From Saprospiraceae bacterium (GTDB lineage: Bacteria; Bacteroidota; Bacteroidia; Chitinophagales; Saprospiraceae): DNA of 64,000 nucleotides. A program made the position numbers and the translations under genes. The notes under the pieces are model-generated. The model saw only the letters and a program-made list of their open reading frames with translations. It made no database searches and was not told the origin of the DNA. Positions within the stretch are counted from its first letter, which is position 1. Each line of letters opens with the position of its first letter. Shown one piece after another: positions 25,495 through 36,700 of this stretch. The stretch spans positions 1 to 64,000 of the forward strand of contig JAHDGJ010000005.1 in the NCBI GenBank assembly GCA_020627705.1, in the 5' to 3' direction.

Positions 25495-26199
25495 CTAACT
25501 AAGTGTAGACATATCTCTAATTAAAATGCTCTTTCTCTTAAAGTATATTTGATTCGATTTCTTCAGATCGTTTAAAACAGAGGTAACGGTTTGCCTAGAT
25601 GTACCTGTGAAATTGGCAATATCCTGCTGTGTTAAACTGTGCTTGATTAACATTTCGAATCCAATCTGTTTTCCAAAATTCTTGGCATTGTCTTTCAAAA
25701 AGTCAACGATACGTTCTCGAGCATCTTTAAATACCAATGATTCTATTCTTTTTTCTGCAAAGTGCAATTTCTTTCCAATCATAGAGATCACATTGGCAGA
25801 TAACTGAATGTGCTTAGAAATCATCATTTTGAAGAATTCGGCATCAAGCTCGTACACCCTAGTGTTTGACTCCAAGCATAGAGCAAAATTTTCTCTTTTG
25901 AGTTCTTTAAACAAAACCATTTCACCAAACATCGCTTCCGGATGTATGATAGACTTTATTACTTCTTTGCCAGAACCTGACAGGGTTCCGATCTTTATGT
26001 TGCCTTCAATCAAAAAATGAATCGAATGCGCTTTATCGTTTATTTGATAGATGTATTGGTTCTTTTTATACTTTCTAACATCTAATTTTCTAACAATTTC
26101 GTTTAGAATTTCTTTATCTAAGTTTTGGAATATCGGAAAGAGTTGGAGTTGCTCACTTAAAGAAAGCGTACTAATGTATTTGGGATTCATTACTATCAT
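25495..26199 (-). CDS. Crp/Fnr family transcriptional regulator
   Basis: 234 aa: N-terminal cyclic-nucleotide-binding-like beta barrel (about residues 20-140) and a C-terminal winged helix-turn-helix with the recognition segment LTQQDIANFTGTSRQTVTSVLNDLKK. There are no Cys residues placed as in FNR iron-sulfur binding, and the sensor ligand is unknown. ATG at 26199 or 26190. Upstream, on the other side, is a TonB receptor gene on the same strand; regulation of neighbours is possible but not shown. Confidence 0.92.
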   Translation of the reverse strand: MIVMNPKYISTLSLSEQLQLFPIFQNLDKEILNEIVRKLDVRKYKKNQYIYQINDKAHSIHFLIEGNIKIGTLSGSGKEVIKSIIHPEAMFGEMVLFKELKRENFALCLESNTRVYELDAEFFKMMISKHIQLSANVISMIGKKLHFAEKRIESLVFKDARERIVDFLKDNAKNFGKQIGFEMLIKHSLTQQDIANFTGTSRQTVTSVLNDLKKSNQIYFKRKSILIRDMSTLS

Positions 26200-26258
26200 C
26201 TTTGTTGAAATCTATCAACTACATGACACTTTTTAAAACTGTCTCCCCTATTGCATTT

Positions 26259-28532
26259 TTATAAGGTCATATCAAAACGCAAGGCAATTGATCTTGGAGG
26301 CATGAGTTCTGCTGGCCTAACGGTGTATTCTTCATTTAAGAAATTATTTAGCAACAGCGATAATTTAAATGCTTCGAATTGATAAGAAGCTCGCGCATCC
26401 AAGACCATAAAGTTACTGCCAAATTGTTGTCTATAATCCCCAATCTGACCTACAAAATCTCCAAACTGCTCAAAAGCCTTGTCAATATTTATCATCTCTG
26501 AAGCAATGTTGGAGGCAAGACCCATTCTAAATTTATCCTTCACATATTCGACATCCAATTTAAACATGTGTCGATTGCGATACTTCAAAACATTTTGGGT
26601 TGAGTCCGGAGAAGTGGACAAGGAAGAATTCAATGAAAAATTACTCTCCAAATTTTTATACTCTGGATTGATATAGGTATATCCTCCAAACAAATTCAAT
26701 TGCGATTTATCAAATTTTACTTGACCAGCAACAGACAATTCTAATCCATTGATCTCGGTATCACTTATATTTTGGGATTGAAACCCAAAGGCACCATCAA
26801 TGCTAACAAAAGTGAATTCCATCATATTCTGGTACTCTTGTCTAAATAAAGCAAAATCTAAGAAGCCCTTAAAACCCAATAGGTTGAATCCTTGCTTTAC
26901 TCCTATTTCTGAAGTCCAACCATTTTCGGGCCTAAGTTCTGGGTTTGAAAAAATTTGAAACGCCCCAAAAGTGGTAGAAATAAACCTTTCAACAATGGTT
27001 GGAAACCGATACGCTTGACCAAAAGATCCTCTAAAAGAGGTATATGTTGTGGGTCGGTAACTTATCCCGACCTTACCAATCACATCTCCATCATTGAGTT
27101 CATCGGTATTGACCGGAACATTATCAATGGCAAAACCATTCGGGACATTTAGCGTATTATATTCATATCTGGCTCCTGCCGAGATATCTAAATTTGTACC
27201 TATTTTCTTATCCGCTTGAAAATACCCACCAAAATTATAAGAGGTAAATTTCACATCTTGAAACAATTCTGAATCCGTATTAAGATATTGATTGACCAAT
27301 CCTAGAGTGAGCTTAGCATCTAAGGATTCTAAATCTCTTTGATACTGATATTCGGAATATATGTTTCTTGATGCGCTAGATTGATTGTTGTTGTTTCTAT
27401 TGTTTAGGTAATAATAACGGCTTTGAAACTTATGTTTGGCATTGCTTTTATCAAAATAAGTAACTGTAGGATCCAAGATAAATCTAGTATTCTTAGAACT
27501 GGATATAGTCCCAGCCAATGGAAACAAAATCCCATCATCTTTATTTGACCAAATAAAAAACGAGGTATTATCTGTCAAGTTTATTTGTGAATTTAGCCCA
27601 ATGGTTAGTCTATCGCTTATTCGATACCTGCTAGAAAATCCAATTCTACCTCTTTGACTTGAGGTTGTGTCTGGCACCTCATTCTCGTTTATATAAGCAC
27701 CATGTAGCACCAGATCCCAATCCTTTGTAATCTTGGATCTATGCGAAGCTGATAAGAAAACATCACCAGCCAAACCATCAGGATGTACAATTTCAGACCT
27801 ATCGTATTTGTCGTAAAGCCTCCCACTAATAGAAAAATCCGTTTGAGGTTTGGCTGTGGCATATTTGGTTCGGACATTGATGATTCCATTCATAGCAGCG
27901 GATCCATAAAGCGCCGAAGAAGCTCCCTTCAAAACCTCCACTTGAGAAACATTCTCAACTGGTATATCAGCCCAGTCTGGAAAGCCTCTGTCTGGAGAAA
28001 GAATCGGCATATCATTGAGTAATAAGAGCACGCGAGCACCCGCTCCAAAAGCAAATCCAGATCCTCCTCTAATGTTCGCTGTACCATCCAAAATTTGAAC
28101 GCCCGGTACTTTTACCAAAACATCACTTATCTCAATGGTATTGGTGTTTTCAATCAATTTGGTTGGAATGATATCAATACTTACGGTTGCCTCTGACAGC
28201 TTTTGTTCAAAACGACTTCCAGTAACTGTGGCCTGATCTAAAACATTCTGCGCAGGTAATAAATTGACTACCACTTGATCATCCGAACGATCAAATGTCC
28301 TTTTTATACCTTCATAGCCGACATAGCTAAATTCTACTGTTTGCGGTCCATTTAATTCAATAGCAAAAACACCATCCAAATCAGAAACTTCCCCCGTACC
28401 CTGGGCCAAAATGGTAGCTCCAACTAGCGGAGTCCCCGTTTCATTGTCAAAGATTTTACCCTTTATAGTGAAGTTTTGAGTAAATGCACTGGTGCACAGA
28501 AATAAGCAGAGGATGAGATTCAGAAGTTTCAT
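26259..28532 (-). CDS. TonB-dependent receptor
   Basis: 757 aa outer-membrane receptor. Signal peptide, then a carboxypeptidase-regulatory-like domain (GKIFDNETGTPLVGATILAQG, in parts; about 22-100), a plug domain with VPGVQI, NIRGGSGFAFGAGARVLLLLND and VEVLKGASSALYGS (about 120-230), and a beta barrel ending in the aromatic-terminated strand ALRFDMTL. There is no SusD gene beside it, so it is not a polysaccharide-utilisation pair; the ligand may be a siderophore, vitamin or metal complex. Adjacent to a Crp-family gene. Confidence 0.92.
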   Translation of the reverse strand: MKLLNLILCLFLCTSAFTQNFTIKGKIFDNETGTPLVGATILAQGTGEVSDLDGVFAIELNGPQTVEFSYVGYEGIKRTFDRSDDQVVVNLLPAQNVLDQATVTGSRFEQKLSEATVSIDIIPTKLIENTNTIEISDVLVKVPGVQILDGTANIRGGSGFAFGAGARVLLLLNDMPILSPDRGFPDWADIPVENVSQVEVLKGASSALYGSAAMNGIINVRTKYATAKPQTDFSISGRLYDKYDRSEIVHPDGLAGDVFLSASHRSKITKDWDLVLHGAYINENEVPDTTSSQRGRIGFSSRYRISDRLTIGLNSQINLTDNTSFFIWSNKDDGILFPLAGTISSSKNTRFILDPTVTYFDKSNAKHKFQSRYYYLNNRNNNNQSSASRNIYSEYQYQRDLESLDAKLTLGLVNQYLNTDSELFQDVKFTSYNFGGYFQADKKIGTNLDISAGARYEYNTLNVPNGFAIDNVPVNTDELNDGDVIGKVGISYRPTTYTSFRGSFGQAYRFPTIVERFISTTFGAFQIFSNPELRPENGWTSEIGVKQGFNLLGFKGFLDFALFRQEYQNMMEFTFVSIDGAFGFQSQNISDTEINGLELSVAGQVKFDKSQLNLFGGYTYINPEYKNLESNFSLNSSLSTSPDSTQNVLKYRNRHMFKLDVEYVKDKFRMGLASNIASEMINIDKAFEQFGDFVGQIGDYRQQFGSNFMVLDARASYQFEAFKLSLLLNNFLNEEYTVRPAELMPPRSIALRFDMTL

Positions 28533-28586
28533 AAGTGTAAAACAAGTACGCTCTGAAATTATAAAAAAAAATAGGTATTTCTAGAT

Positions 28587-29060
28587 TTACTCTTCCTCCT
28601 CTGCAGGTTCTTCGATTGGATGAATCATCGATAATCCAATCCACTTTCTTTCTTGACTGCTTATAGAAAAGAATCTAAATAATCCTCCTGAAGCCTTGGC
28701 AATATGTTTTGCAAACGAAAGATATCCCTGGTACATATTATAGGAAGTCCTCGAATCAAGCTTTGCTAGTATTTGGTTAATTCCAGATAATTGGTCAGCA
28801 AGTTTTTGTTGAATTTCTTCCATTGAACCATTTAATGATTTCATAACGGATTCAATATCATCCCCTATTTCTTCTTTTACTTCTTTATGAAAATCAAACA
28901 GGGCATCAATCCCAGAAAAAGACCTTATTGAAACAATTTTTTGAGCCCAATCTTGCTCTTCTTGATCAAATTCACCATCCGCACCACCGACCAAAGCTGC
29001 AATGCGCGCATAGGCAAGTTTTAGCTCTTTGTATTCTGCATCGTTTAATTTATTTCGCAT
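28587..29060 (-). CDS. TerB-like helical protein
   Basis: About 157 aa, soluble, acidic C-terminus (EEPAEEEE). The region ARIAALVGGADGEFDQEEQDWAQ resembles the start of TerB-like (tellurite-resistance-type) helical domains, whose metal-dependent role is unsettled. No other ter genes are near, so the link is weak. ATG 29060 (MRNKLNDAEY) is preferred over an in-frame start at 29084. Confidence 0.6.
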   Translation of the reverse strand: MRNKLNDAEYKELKLAYARIAALVGGADGEFDQEEQDWAQKIVSIRSFSGIDALFDFHKEVKEEIGDDIESVMKSLNGSMEEIQQKLADQLSGINQILAKLDSRTSYNMYQGYLSFAKHIAKASGGLFRFFSISSQERKWIGLSMIHPIEEPAEEEE

Positions 29061-29184
29061 AATCGTCTCTTTAAATGGCGGCAAAATTAATTCATTTAAG
29101 CATGCCTAGAAATCATATATGAAAAAAAATATAATGCCTTTTTAAAATTGCTTATCGAAGTATAGCTATCCAAGGTATAACCTG

Positions 29185-29192
29185 TACTTTTG
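29185..29192 (+). promoter_or_regulatory. Putative -7 promoter element of mutS
   Basis: TACTTTTG, an exact TAnnTTTG match. The final TTG is also the longest in-frame start codon of mutS (29190), so transcription (expected near 29199) would begin after it. It therefore supports the ATG at 29247. Confidence 0.6.
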
Positions 29193-29246
29193 AGCATAAC
29201 CAAACCTGAAGTCTTGCCGACGCCAAGCACATCGAAGAAAAAAAAG

Positions 29247-31844
29247 ATGACGCCTCTAATGACCCAATATTATGAGGTAAAGGATAAGTATCCTGATTCG
29301 ATCTTACTTTTTAGAGTCGGTGATTTTTATGAAACATTCGCAGATGACGCCATTAAGGCTGCCGAAATATTAGGCATTGTTTTAACGAAGCGTAATAATG
29401 GTGGTTCGGATGTCGCTTTGGCGGGATTTCCTTACCACTCGTTAGATAATTATCTACCTAAATTGGTTCGGGCGGGTTACAGAGTGGCCATATGCGAGCA
29501 GCTTGAAAAACCAAGCAAAGAGAAAAAGATTGTTAAAAGAGGAGTTACTGATTTGGTTACTCCTGGTGTGACCACCCACGACACCATACTTGATAACAAA
29601 AGAAACAATTATTTATGCTCGATACATATAACTGGTAAGGATGTATATGGATTGAGCTTTTTGGACATTTCTACAGGAGACTTTTTGGTAAGTGAAGGAA
29701 ATATCCATGCAGTAAAAAAATTAATCCAAGGTTTTCAACCTTCCGAAATCATATACTCAAAAGATGCTAAGGAGAAGCTTACCGCCATTGCCGGAGAAAG
29801 TTTTTATTCTTTTGGACTTGATGATTGGGTATATACACTTGATTATACACGCGGCAAATTATTGGACCATTTTAAGGTATCTGGCTTAAAAGGATTTGGC
29901 ATCGAAAAAATGGAGCTCGGTCAAACTGCGGCAGGTGCAATTTTACATTATCTCGAAACCACAGAGCATCGAGCTAATTTGCACATAACAAAGATTGCTC
30001 GTATTAATACAGAAGAATTTGTTTGGCTAGATGAATTTACTGTCCGCAATCTCGAATTAATTTACCCCAATCACCCCGGAGGTATTAGTTTATCTGACAT
30101 CCTAGATCAAACGGTTTCTCCCCTAGGAGGAAGGCTTCTAAAAAAATGGATTTTGCTTCCTTTATTGGATAAATCAAAAATTCAAAAAAGGCAGCATGTA
30201 GTCAGCTATTTTGTCAACAATCCTACGACCATTGATGAATTAAGCGAAGAAATTCAAAAGGTGGGTGATTTGGAACGCTTCATTGCTAAAGCCGCTCTGC
30301 GCAGAATTGGCCCCAGAGAAATAAAACAACTGGAGCGGGCTTTAAGCTCTATTTTATCACTAAAAAATTCTTTGAGTGAAATTGATCAAGAAGAATTAAA
30401 GGCCATAGGTCAGTCTTTTCATACTTGCATCGAATTAAAAGAAAAGATAAATACAGAAATTGTTGATGATCCGCCTGCCCTACTTTCTAAAGGAGGGATT
30501 TTTAAAGAAGGATTCAATCCAGCTTACGACGAACTCAAAGGATTGATTCGAAATTCGAAACAAATTCTTTTAGAGATTCAAGAAAAAGAGGCCGAAAGCA
30601 CAGGCATCACAAATTTAAAAATAGGCTTCAACAACGTATTTGGATATTATTTGGAGGTAACCAACAAATACAAAAATCAAGGACTAATCCCTGATCACTG
30701 GGTAAGAAAACAAACCTTAACGGGTTCGGAGCGATACATTTCTGAAGAACTCAAAGAGATAGAAACCAAAATTTTAAATGCAGAAGAACGCATATCCATT
30801 TTGGAGGAGGAAATGTTTTTTGCACTCATCGATGTAATACAACAATACATAGAACCCATTCAAACCAATGCTAACCTCATCGCTCGTATGGATTGTTTGT
30901 TGTCCTTTGCAAAAATTGCCATTCGCAACAACTACAGTTGTCCACAACTACATGATGGAGAACATCTTGAGGTGATAGAAGGACGTCACCCCGTCATTGA
31001 GAAAAACTTAGCCTTAGGGGAAAAATACATACCTAATGACATTTATTTGGATCAAAGCGAGCAACAAATCATTATGATTACCGGGCCCAATATGTCAGGT
31101 AAATCTGCGGTATTGAGACAAACTGCGTTGATTTGTTTAATGGCGCAAATGGGAAGTTATGTGCCTGCAAAATCAGCGGACATCAGTATCGTTGATAAAA
31201 TTTTTACACGAGTTGGCGCATCCGATAATATTTCTAGTGGCGAATCCACATTTATGGTAGAAATGAATGAAACCGCCAGCATCATGAATAATATTTCTTC
31301 TAAAAGTTTAATTCTTTTGGACGAAATCGGAAGAGGTACAAGCACTTATGACGGCATTTCTATTGCTTGGTCTTTGGCAGAGTTTTTACATGAAAGCAAT
31401 CAAAAACCCAAAACCCTTTTCGCGACGCATTACCATGAATTGAACGAACTTTCAAACAAATTCGATCGAATAAAAAACTTTAACGTTGCAACCAAAGAGG
31501 TTGGAGATAAAGTACTTTTTCTTAGAAAGTTAAAACCAGGTGGAAGTCAACATAGCTTTGGAATTCATGTGGCAAAAATTGCAGGAATGCCAAAAAGTAT
31601 TGTAGGGCGTGCAAATGAAATCTTAAAAGTTCTAGAGTCTAAATCCATAAAAGGTCAAAATACACAACAGCTGGCAAAGGTTAAATCGGAAGCGGCAGAA
31701 TGGCAATTAAACTTTTTTGAATCCACGGATCCAGAAAAGGAAGAAATCATTCAACGCATTCAAGAGAGCGATATTAATGCCATGACCCCAATCGAATGTT
31801 TAAACTTGTTGAACGATCTTAAAAACATTCTTCAAAAAGATTAA
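29247..31844 (+). CDS. mutS: DNA mismatch repair protein MutS
   Basis: 865 aa from ATG 29247 (MTPLMTQYYEVKDKYPD, the usual MutS N-terminus). Mismatch-recognition Phe-x-Glu is in VGDFYETFADDA, and the ATPase has Walker A GPNMSGKSAVLRQ, signature STFMVEMNETASI and Walker B LILLDEIGRGTSTYDG. The C-terminal segment includes the HTH/dimer part ending in a short tail. MutS binds mismatches and recruits MutL for repair. A TTG 57 nt upstream is rejected because it lies in the promoter element. Confidence 0.97.
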   Translation: MTPLMTQYYEVKDKYPDSILLFRVGDFYETFADDAIKAAEILGIVLTKRNNGGSDVALAGFPYHSLDNYLPKLVRAGYRVAICEQLEKPSKEKKIVKRGVTDLVTPGVTTHDTILDNKRNNYLCSIHITGKDVYGLSFLDISTGDFLVSEGNIHAVKKLIQGFQPSEIIYSKDAKEKLTAIAGESFYSFGLDDWVYTLDYTRGKLLDHFKVSGLKGFGIEKMELGQTAAGAILHYLETTEHRANLHITKIARINTEEFVWLDEFTVRNLELIYPNHPGGISLSDILDQTVSPLGGRLLKKWILLPLLDKSKIQKRQHVVSYFVNNPTTIDELSEEIQKVGDLERFIAKAALRRIGPREIKQLERALSSILSLKNSLSEIDQEELKAIGQSFHTCIELKEKINTEIVDDPPALLSKGGIFKEGFNPAYDELKGLIRNSKQILLEIQEKEAESTGITNLKIGFNNVFGYYLEVTNKYKNQGLIPDHWVRKQTLTGSERYISEELKEIETKILNAEERISILEEEMFFALIDVIQQYIEPIQTNANLIARMDCLLSFAKIAIRNNYSCPQLHDGEHLEVIEGRHPVIEKNLALGEKYIPNDIYLDQSEQQIIMITGPNMSGKSAVLRQTALICLMAQMGSYVPAKSADISIVDKIFTRVGASDNISSGESTFMVEMNETASIMNNISSKSLILLDEIGRGTSTYDGISIAWSLAEFLHESNQKPKTLFATHYHELNELSNKFDRIKNFNVATKEVGDKVLFLRKLKPGGSQHSFGIHVAKIAGMPKSIVGRANEILKVLESKSIKGQNTQQLAKVKSEAAEWQLNFFESTDPEKEEIIQRIQESDINAMTPIECLNLLNDLKNILQKD

Positions 31845-31868
31845 ACTACTTCCGCATTGTCATAGTCC

Positions 31869-33650
31869 ATGTTTGACGTTATTAAAAAATCCATCAAAGT
31901 ACATGTTGCCATTCTTGCAAGTTTCTTGCTGTTAGCAGGTATATATTTTCACCCAAACCATCCGAGTAAAACCTCAAATTGGACGTTGACCTACGATGTC
32001 GCAGGGTATTATATGTACCTCCCTGCTACCTTTATTTACAAAGATCTTAAAGAGTATAGTTTTCAAGACACACTAAAAACGCCAGAGATTAATGTAGGTA
32101 TTCATCATGGCAAGGTGGATCCCAATACGGGGAATTTCGTATTCAAGTACAGCAGCGGGATGGCTATTCAATATCTACCCTTTTTCGCGGCCGCCCATGT
32201 ATGGGCCAAAAATTCCAAAAGATTTAAAGCCAATGGCTTTTCGTACCCTTATCATTTTTGCATCCATTTTGGCAGTTTGTTTATAGCGCTACTTGGCATG
32301 CTCTTTCTTTACTTTGCCTTAAAGAACTTTTTCTCCCCTTGGTTGGCTTTCCTTAGTTGCCTAAGTATATTAATCGGGAGTAACTATTTGCTCTATGCTA
32401 CCTTTCATGGGGCAATGAGCCACAATTATCTGTTTACTATAAATTCTATACTGCTTTTTTTACTTCCCAAATTTTACAAGACCCCATCAAAATCGGGAGC
32501 ACTCATTATTGGTGCATTGATTGGATTTGCCATACTGATTCGCCCTACAGAGGCTTTGATCGGCTTTCTTGCGTTGAGCTGGGGTACAGCATTATTTGAT
32601 AAAAAGAACCGAACAAACCGAGTGCAATTTTTCAAGGACAACCGGTCTACATATGGATTGGCACTACTAACTGTTGTTCTCATCGGCAGCATTCAATTGC
32701 TTTATTGGTATTATGTGACAGGCAGACCTTTGTTTTATTCGTATGGGAGCGATCAAGGCTTTGATTGGCTTTCGCCACATATTATCGATTGTTTGTTTAG
32801 TACCAAAGCTGGCTGGCTCACCTATTCTCCCCTGATGATTTTCTCCTTGTTGGGATTTATTCCCCTTTGGAAAAAACATCCAAAAGTTGCGCAGCCCTTA
32901 GTTGTGTTCATATTAATATTTATGTACATATGTTTCAGTTGGCGCATTTGGTGGTATGGAGGAAGTTTGGGACAACGAGCAATGATTCAAGCGTATCCGA
33001 TGCTAGCATTTCCCTTGGCAGGGTTTTATGCTTGGGTTTCTAGAACAAAACGCATCAAAATCTTGACCCCGGTGCTTTTTATAGGGTTTGTATATCTAAA
33101 CCTATGGTTTATCTATATGGCTACCAAGGGTCCAGTATTTTTCAGTCCACCACAAGTCAAAACAAAATACTTTTTTAAACAAGTTGGAAGATGGAAACAA
33201 GACAAAAACAATTTAAAATTTCTTGACTCCAAAGAAGAATTGTCAAAAAACGTATTGTCATCAAAAATCATTGTAGACACTGCATTCCTCAATCCGCTTC
33301 AGTTGCTTCCCGGCCCTAGTAAAAAATTAAAATTGCATCTAAGTGATATTGCATCTAAGGAAGATGAATGGCTAAGGGTAAAGGCTCAAATGAAAAAGAA
33401 TCACACCGAATGGACTTGGTGGAAATATAGCCAACTTGTTGTCCAAATTTTCAACAAGAATGGCAAACACATAAAAAGTAATTTTATTCGAGTTGATCGC
33501 TTACTCGAAAATGGAAAATCAGAATGGTTAGAATTTGATACCGAGTTGCCTCCATCCACCGAATCGGAGGTTAAAGTATTTCTTTTGAATTGTGGGAGTC
33601 ATGTCCCCTTAGAAATCCAAGCGTTAAAAATTGAAAAACTTTCAACCTAA
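31869..33650 (+). CDS. Multi-pass membrane protein, possible GT-C glycosyltransferase
   Basis: 593 aa with an N-terminal membrane anchor, then about ten more hydrophobic segments to residue ~420, and a C-terminal extracytoplasmic beta-rich domain. The first loop contains TYDVAGYYMYLPATF, an Asp-bearing loop after helix 1 of the kind seen in GT-C mannosyltransferases/oligosaccharyl enzymes. That assignment is inference. It starts 24 bp after mutS and may be read from the same transcript. Confidence 0.6.
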   Translation: MFDVIKKSIKVHVAILASFLLLAGIYFHPNHPSKTSNWTLTYDVAGYYMYLPATFIYKDLKEYSFQDTLKTPEINVGIHHGKVDPNTGNFVFKYSSGMAIQYLPFFAAAHVWAKNSKRFKANGFSYPYHFCIHFGSLFIALLGMLFLYFALKNFFSPWLAFLSCLSILIGSNYLLYATFHGAMSHNYLFTINSILLFLLPKFYKTPSKSGALIIGALIGFAILIRPTEALIGFLALSWGTALFDKKNRTNRVQFFKDNRSTYGLALLTVVLIGSIQLLYWYYVTGRPLFYSYGSDQGFDWLSPHIIDCLFSTKAGWLTYSPLMIFSLLGFIPLWKKHPKVAQPLVVFILIFMYICFSWRIWWYGGSLGQRAMIQAYPMLAFPLAGFYAWVSRTKRIKILTPVLFIGFVYLNLWFIYMATKGPVFFSPPQVKTKYFFKQVGRWKQDKNNLKFLDSKEELSKNVLSSKIIVDTAFLNPLQLLPGPSKKLKLHLSDIASKEDEWLRVKAQMKKNHTEWTWWKYSQLVVQIFNKNGKHIKSNFIRVDRLLENGKSEWLEFDTELPPSTESEVKVFLLNCGSHVPLEIQALKIEKLST

Positions 33651-33692
33651 TTATACTAGCCTAAGCAAAGAAATATTTTCTTTGTAAAAGAC

Positions 33693-33773
33693 ATGATTGA
33701 AGCGAGTTTACTTATTGGGATCTTCTTGGTATTGGCCTATCTAAGGTTGGAGCGAAAGAATCGCGGGAGGTAG
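33693..33773 (+). CDS. Small membrane peptide (26 aa), tentative
   Basis: ATG 33693 to TAG 33773 encodes a short peptide with one hydrophobic stretch (LLIGIFLVLAYL) followed by a basic tail (RLERKNRGR), the shape of a single-pass small membrane protein with the positive end inside. There is no strong promoter or Shine-Dalgarno site (an A-rich stretch precedes the ATG). It could be a chance ORF. Confidence 0.3.
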   Translation: MIEASLLIGIFLVLAYLRLERKNRGR

Positions 33774-33778
33774 ATTTC

Positions 33779-36700
33779 CTACCTCAAAACATTCATTTTC
33801 TTTACCGCTATTCCACGTGCTGTTTCGATATTCAATAAATAGACACCAGCAGTCAAGTTTGAAGTATCAAATTGATAGAGGTAATGTTGATCTCCACCAA
33901 AATTTTGCACCAATACTTCTTTACCCAATTGATCAATAATGCTCAGGCGACCTTTTTCTTCGATATTGAAATCTAATTTTACATTCAACCAATCTTTGGC
34001 AGGATTGGGAAATACTTTAAAACGATCCAGGGTCGATATATCGTTTAGATCAGAAATAAATTCAATTTCAAAAGTCTCAGAAATCAAACTGCATCCGTTT
34101 GCATCAATGACCTCCAAAGTATAGGTGCCAGCTGGCAAAGCAGAAACATCTTCCGTATCCATTCCATTGGACCAGTTATATTCATAGGGTTCAACACCTC
34201 CTAAAACATTGACACTTATACTTCCTCCCTCTCCATTGAAATCATCTGTAATATCCTCCAATTGGATCTCAAGCTGATTGGGCTGAGTGATGGTATACAT
34301 TGCTGTTAGAGAACACTCGTTCTCATCTGAGATTTGTACCGTATAAGTACCTGCCAAAAGAGCTTCGTTTATTTCTCCCTCTAAGTCATCATTCCAAAGT
34401 AAATCATATTCTCCTGTGCCTCCTGTAACACTAAGTGTGATCGAACCGCTTGACTCTCCAAAACAGGAAACATGCTCTAGAACTGATGATTCTTGAATAG
34501 GATCTGGCTCTGTGATAAAGTACGCAGATTCTAACGAACACCCATTTTCGTCAGTGATCAATAACTCATATGTACCCGGGCCTAAATTGGCATTGGTCAA
34601 GCCTTCGAGCCCTTGAGACCAATCTAATGCTAAAGTACCCGTTCCTCCAACAACCGATAATGTTATCGATCCATTGGACTCCCCAGAGCAAGTGACCTGT
34701 TGAAGTACTCCTGACTCAACAATTTCATTGGGTTGAGTCAGGAGTACTTCTTCAGTATCTGTACATCCCAATTCATCAGTAACAACTACTGAATAGGTAC
34801 CTGCAGCAAGATTATCTATTGTTGATTCGGCAGATCCATTAGACCACAAGTAAGTATATGTTCCAGTACCACCTTCTACGTTTAATTCTATCGATCCAGT
34901 TACAAAATCATAACAAAGTGGATTTTCAGAGAAAAAAGATGTTTGGATTGCAGTAGGTTCTTCAATGCTAATCGAGAGTTGCATTTCTCTAAACTCACTA
35001 TCTCTAATAATAAAATTATAATCGCCAGGAGCCAAATTTGATAATTCTAATTGGTCTCCATTAAATCCATTAGGACCATTAACTTCCACTTCGTAAGGTG
35101 GAACTCCACCTTCGACAAATACCAAAACTGCCCCATTGTTGTTCCCAAAACAATCCACATGTTCGATAACGGAACTTGAAGAAAGCGCGGGGACAATGGA
35201 AACTTGACTGCACGTCAAATCAGTGGAACATTCATTTGATATGGTCAAACAAACTTCATACACAAGTTCTCCAGTTAATGGAAAATCAAAACTTGAACTT
35301 GTCGATACCACCGCACCATCAATCGTCCATTCCCAAGAGGAAGGGCTTCCCATAGAAAGATCGATGAGTTCTAAGTAATCGTTATTATTTACAGCCGAAA
35401 ATAATGACATAGGCGTATTGATAAATTCCTCAACCAATACATTGGTAGTTAATTCGCAACCTGAATCATTATCGATTACGTTTAATTCGTAAACACCTGG
35501 GGCATCTACTTCAATTTGTAAAGGTGAAATTTGGTTTAGTATGTTTCCATCAGTGCTTGTCCAACTAATGGAAAAATCCGAAACATCTCCAGTGATTTCG
35601 GCGGTAATAATTTCTGTAGTGTTTGTACACGTAAGGACCTCCACTGCATTGATCTGTGCTACGGGTATATCCAAATCCGTACTTACTAAAGCACTGCTTG
35701 AAGATTGGCAACCATTGGCTCCTTCAGCAAAAGCATAATAAGTACCTGGGGCCTCAACTTCTATACATAGCTCATTTATTTGTTGCCCGTTTACATCCCA
35801 AAAAACATTTGACGCATCAGTTGCAGTCATACATAACGTCACTGAGTTTGATGCACACGTTAGCGTTGCGTCTTCTGTTGCTAGAGAAGGAGGAGTGTAA
35901 TCCTCATCTACGGTTACAAAACTTTCAGCGGTACAACCATTGGAATTGGTTACTATCAATTGATAGTCATCAGCACTATTTACCAAAATTTGATTTCCAC
36001 TTCCCACACTGACTCCGTTGGAATCAAACCAATTATAAAAACTGTTGGAAGAAGAACCTGTTGCATATAATTCAACCTCAGTGTTTGCACAATCCAACAT
36101 ACCATTCACCGAACTCAGGGCCACAGGAATATCATCGCCTACCAATTCGGTTGTAAAATATGATGTACAATTATTAAAATCATAAATGGTCACATCGTAC
36201 ACATCGGCGGGTAAATTTTGAATTTGATTGTCGGTATAAAAAGTTCCATTTATTTGGTACTCATATGGCGGTGTTCCGCCATTCACGGATATAGTGATCA
36301 TGCCATCACTGCTGTCACAATTTGGATGCTCAATACTATGAGAAGCATTCAAAGGTGCAGGTTCTGAAATGGTGAACGTTTCCATATCGCTACATCCCTG
36401 ATCATCAAAAACCAACAAGGAATGAATCCCGGGCGCTAATCCATCGGCAGTATTGGAGCTTGATCCATTACTCCATTGATAATTTATATTTGGTTCGTTT
36501 GGAACATCAACCACAACCATTCCATCCGTCGAGCCAAAACAGCTCACGTTTTCTTGATTTACAGTAAGCACATTAAAATTGCCATTAGTAAGATTGAATG
36601 GTACAGTATAAGGGCCCCTTTCGATAAAATACCCATTGCCATCTGTAAGCGTAACATAGTAATCACCCGCCTCCAAGTTATCGTTGACTGGACCAAAAAC

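Noticed and set aside
26259-28532. SusC/SusD polysaccharide-utilisation locus
   Set aside because: No SusD-like gene or glycoside hydrolase next to the receptor.
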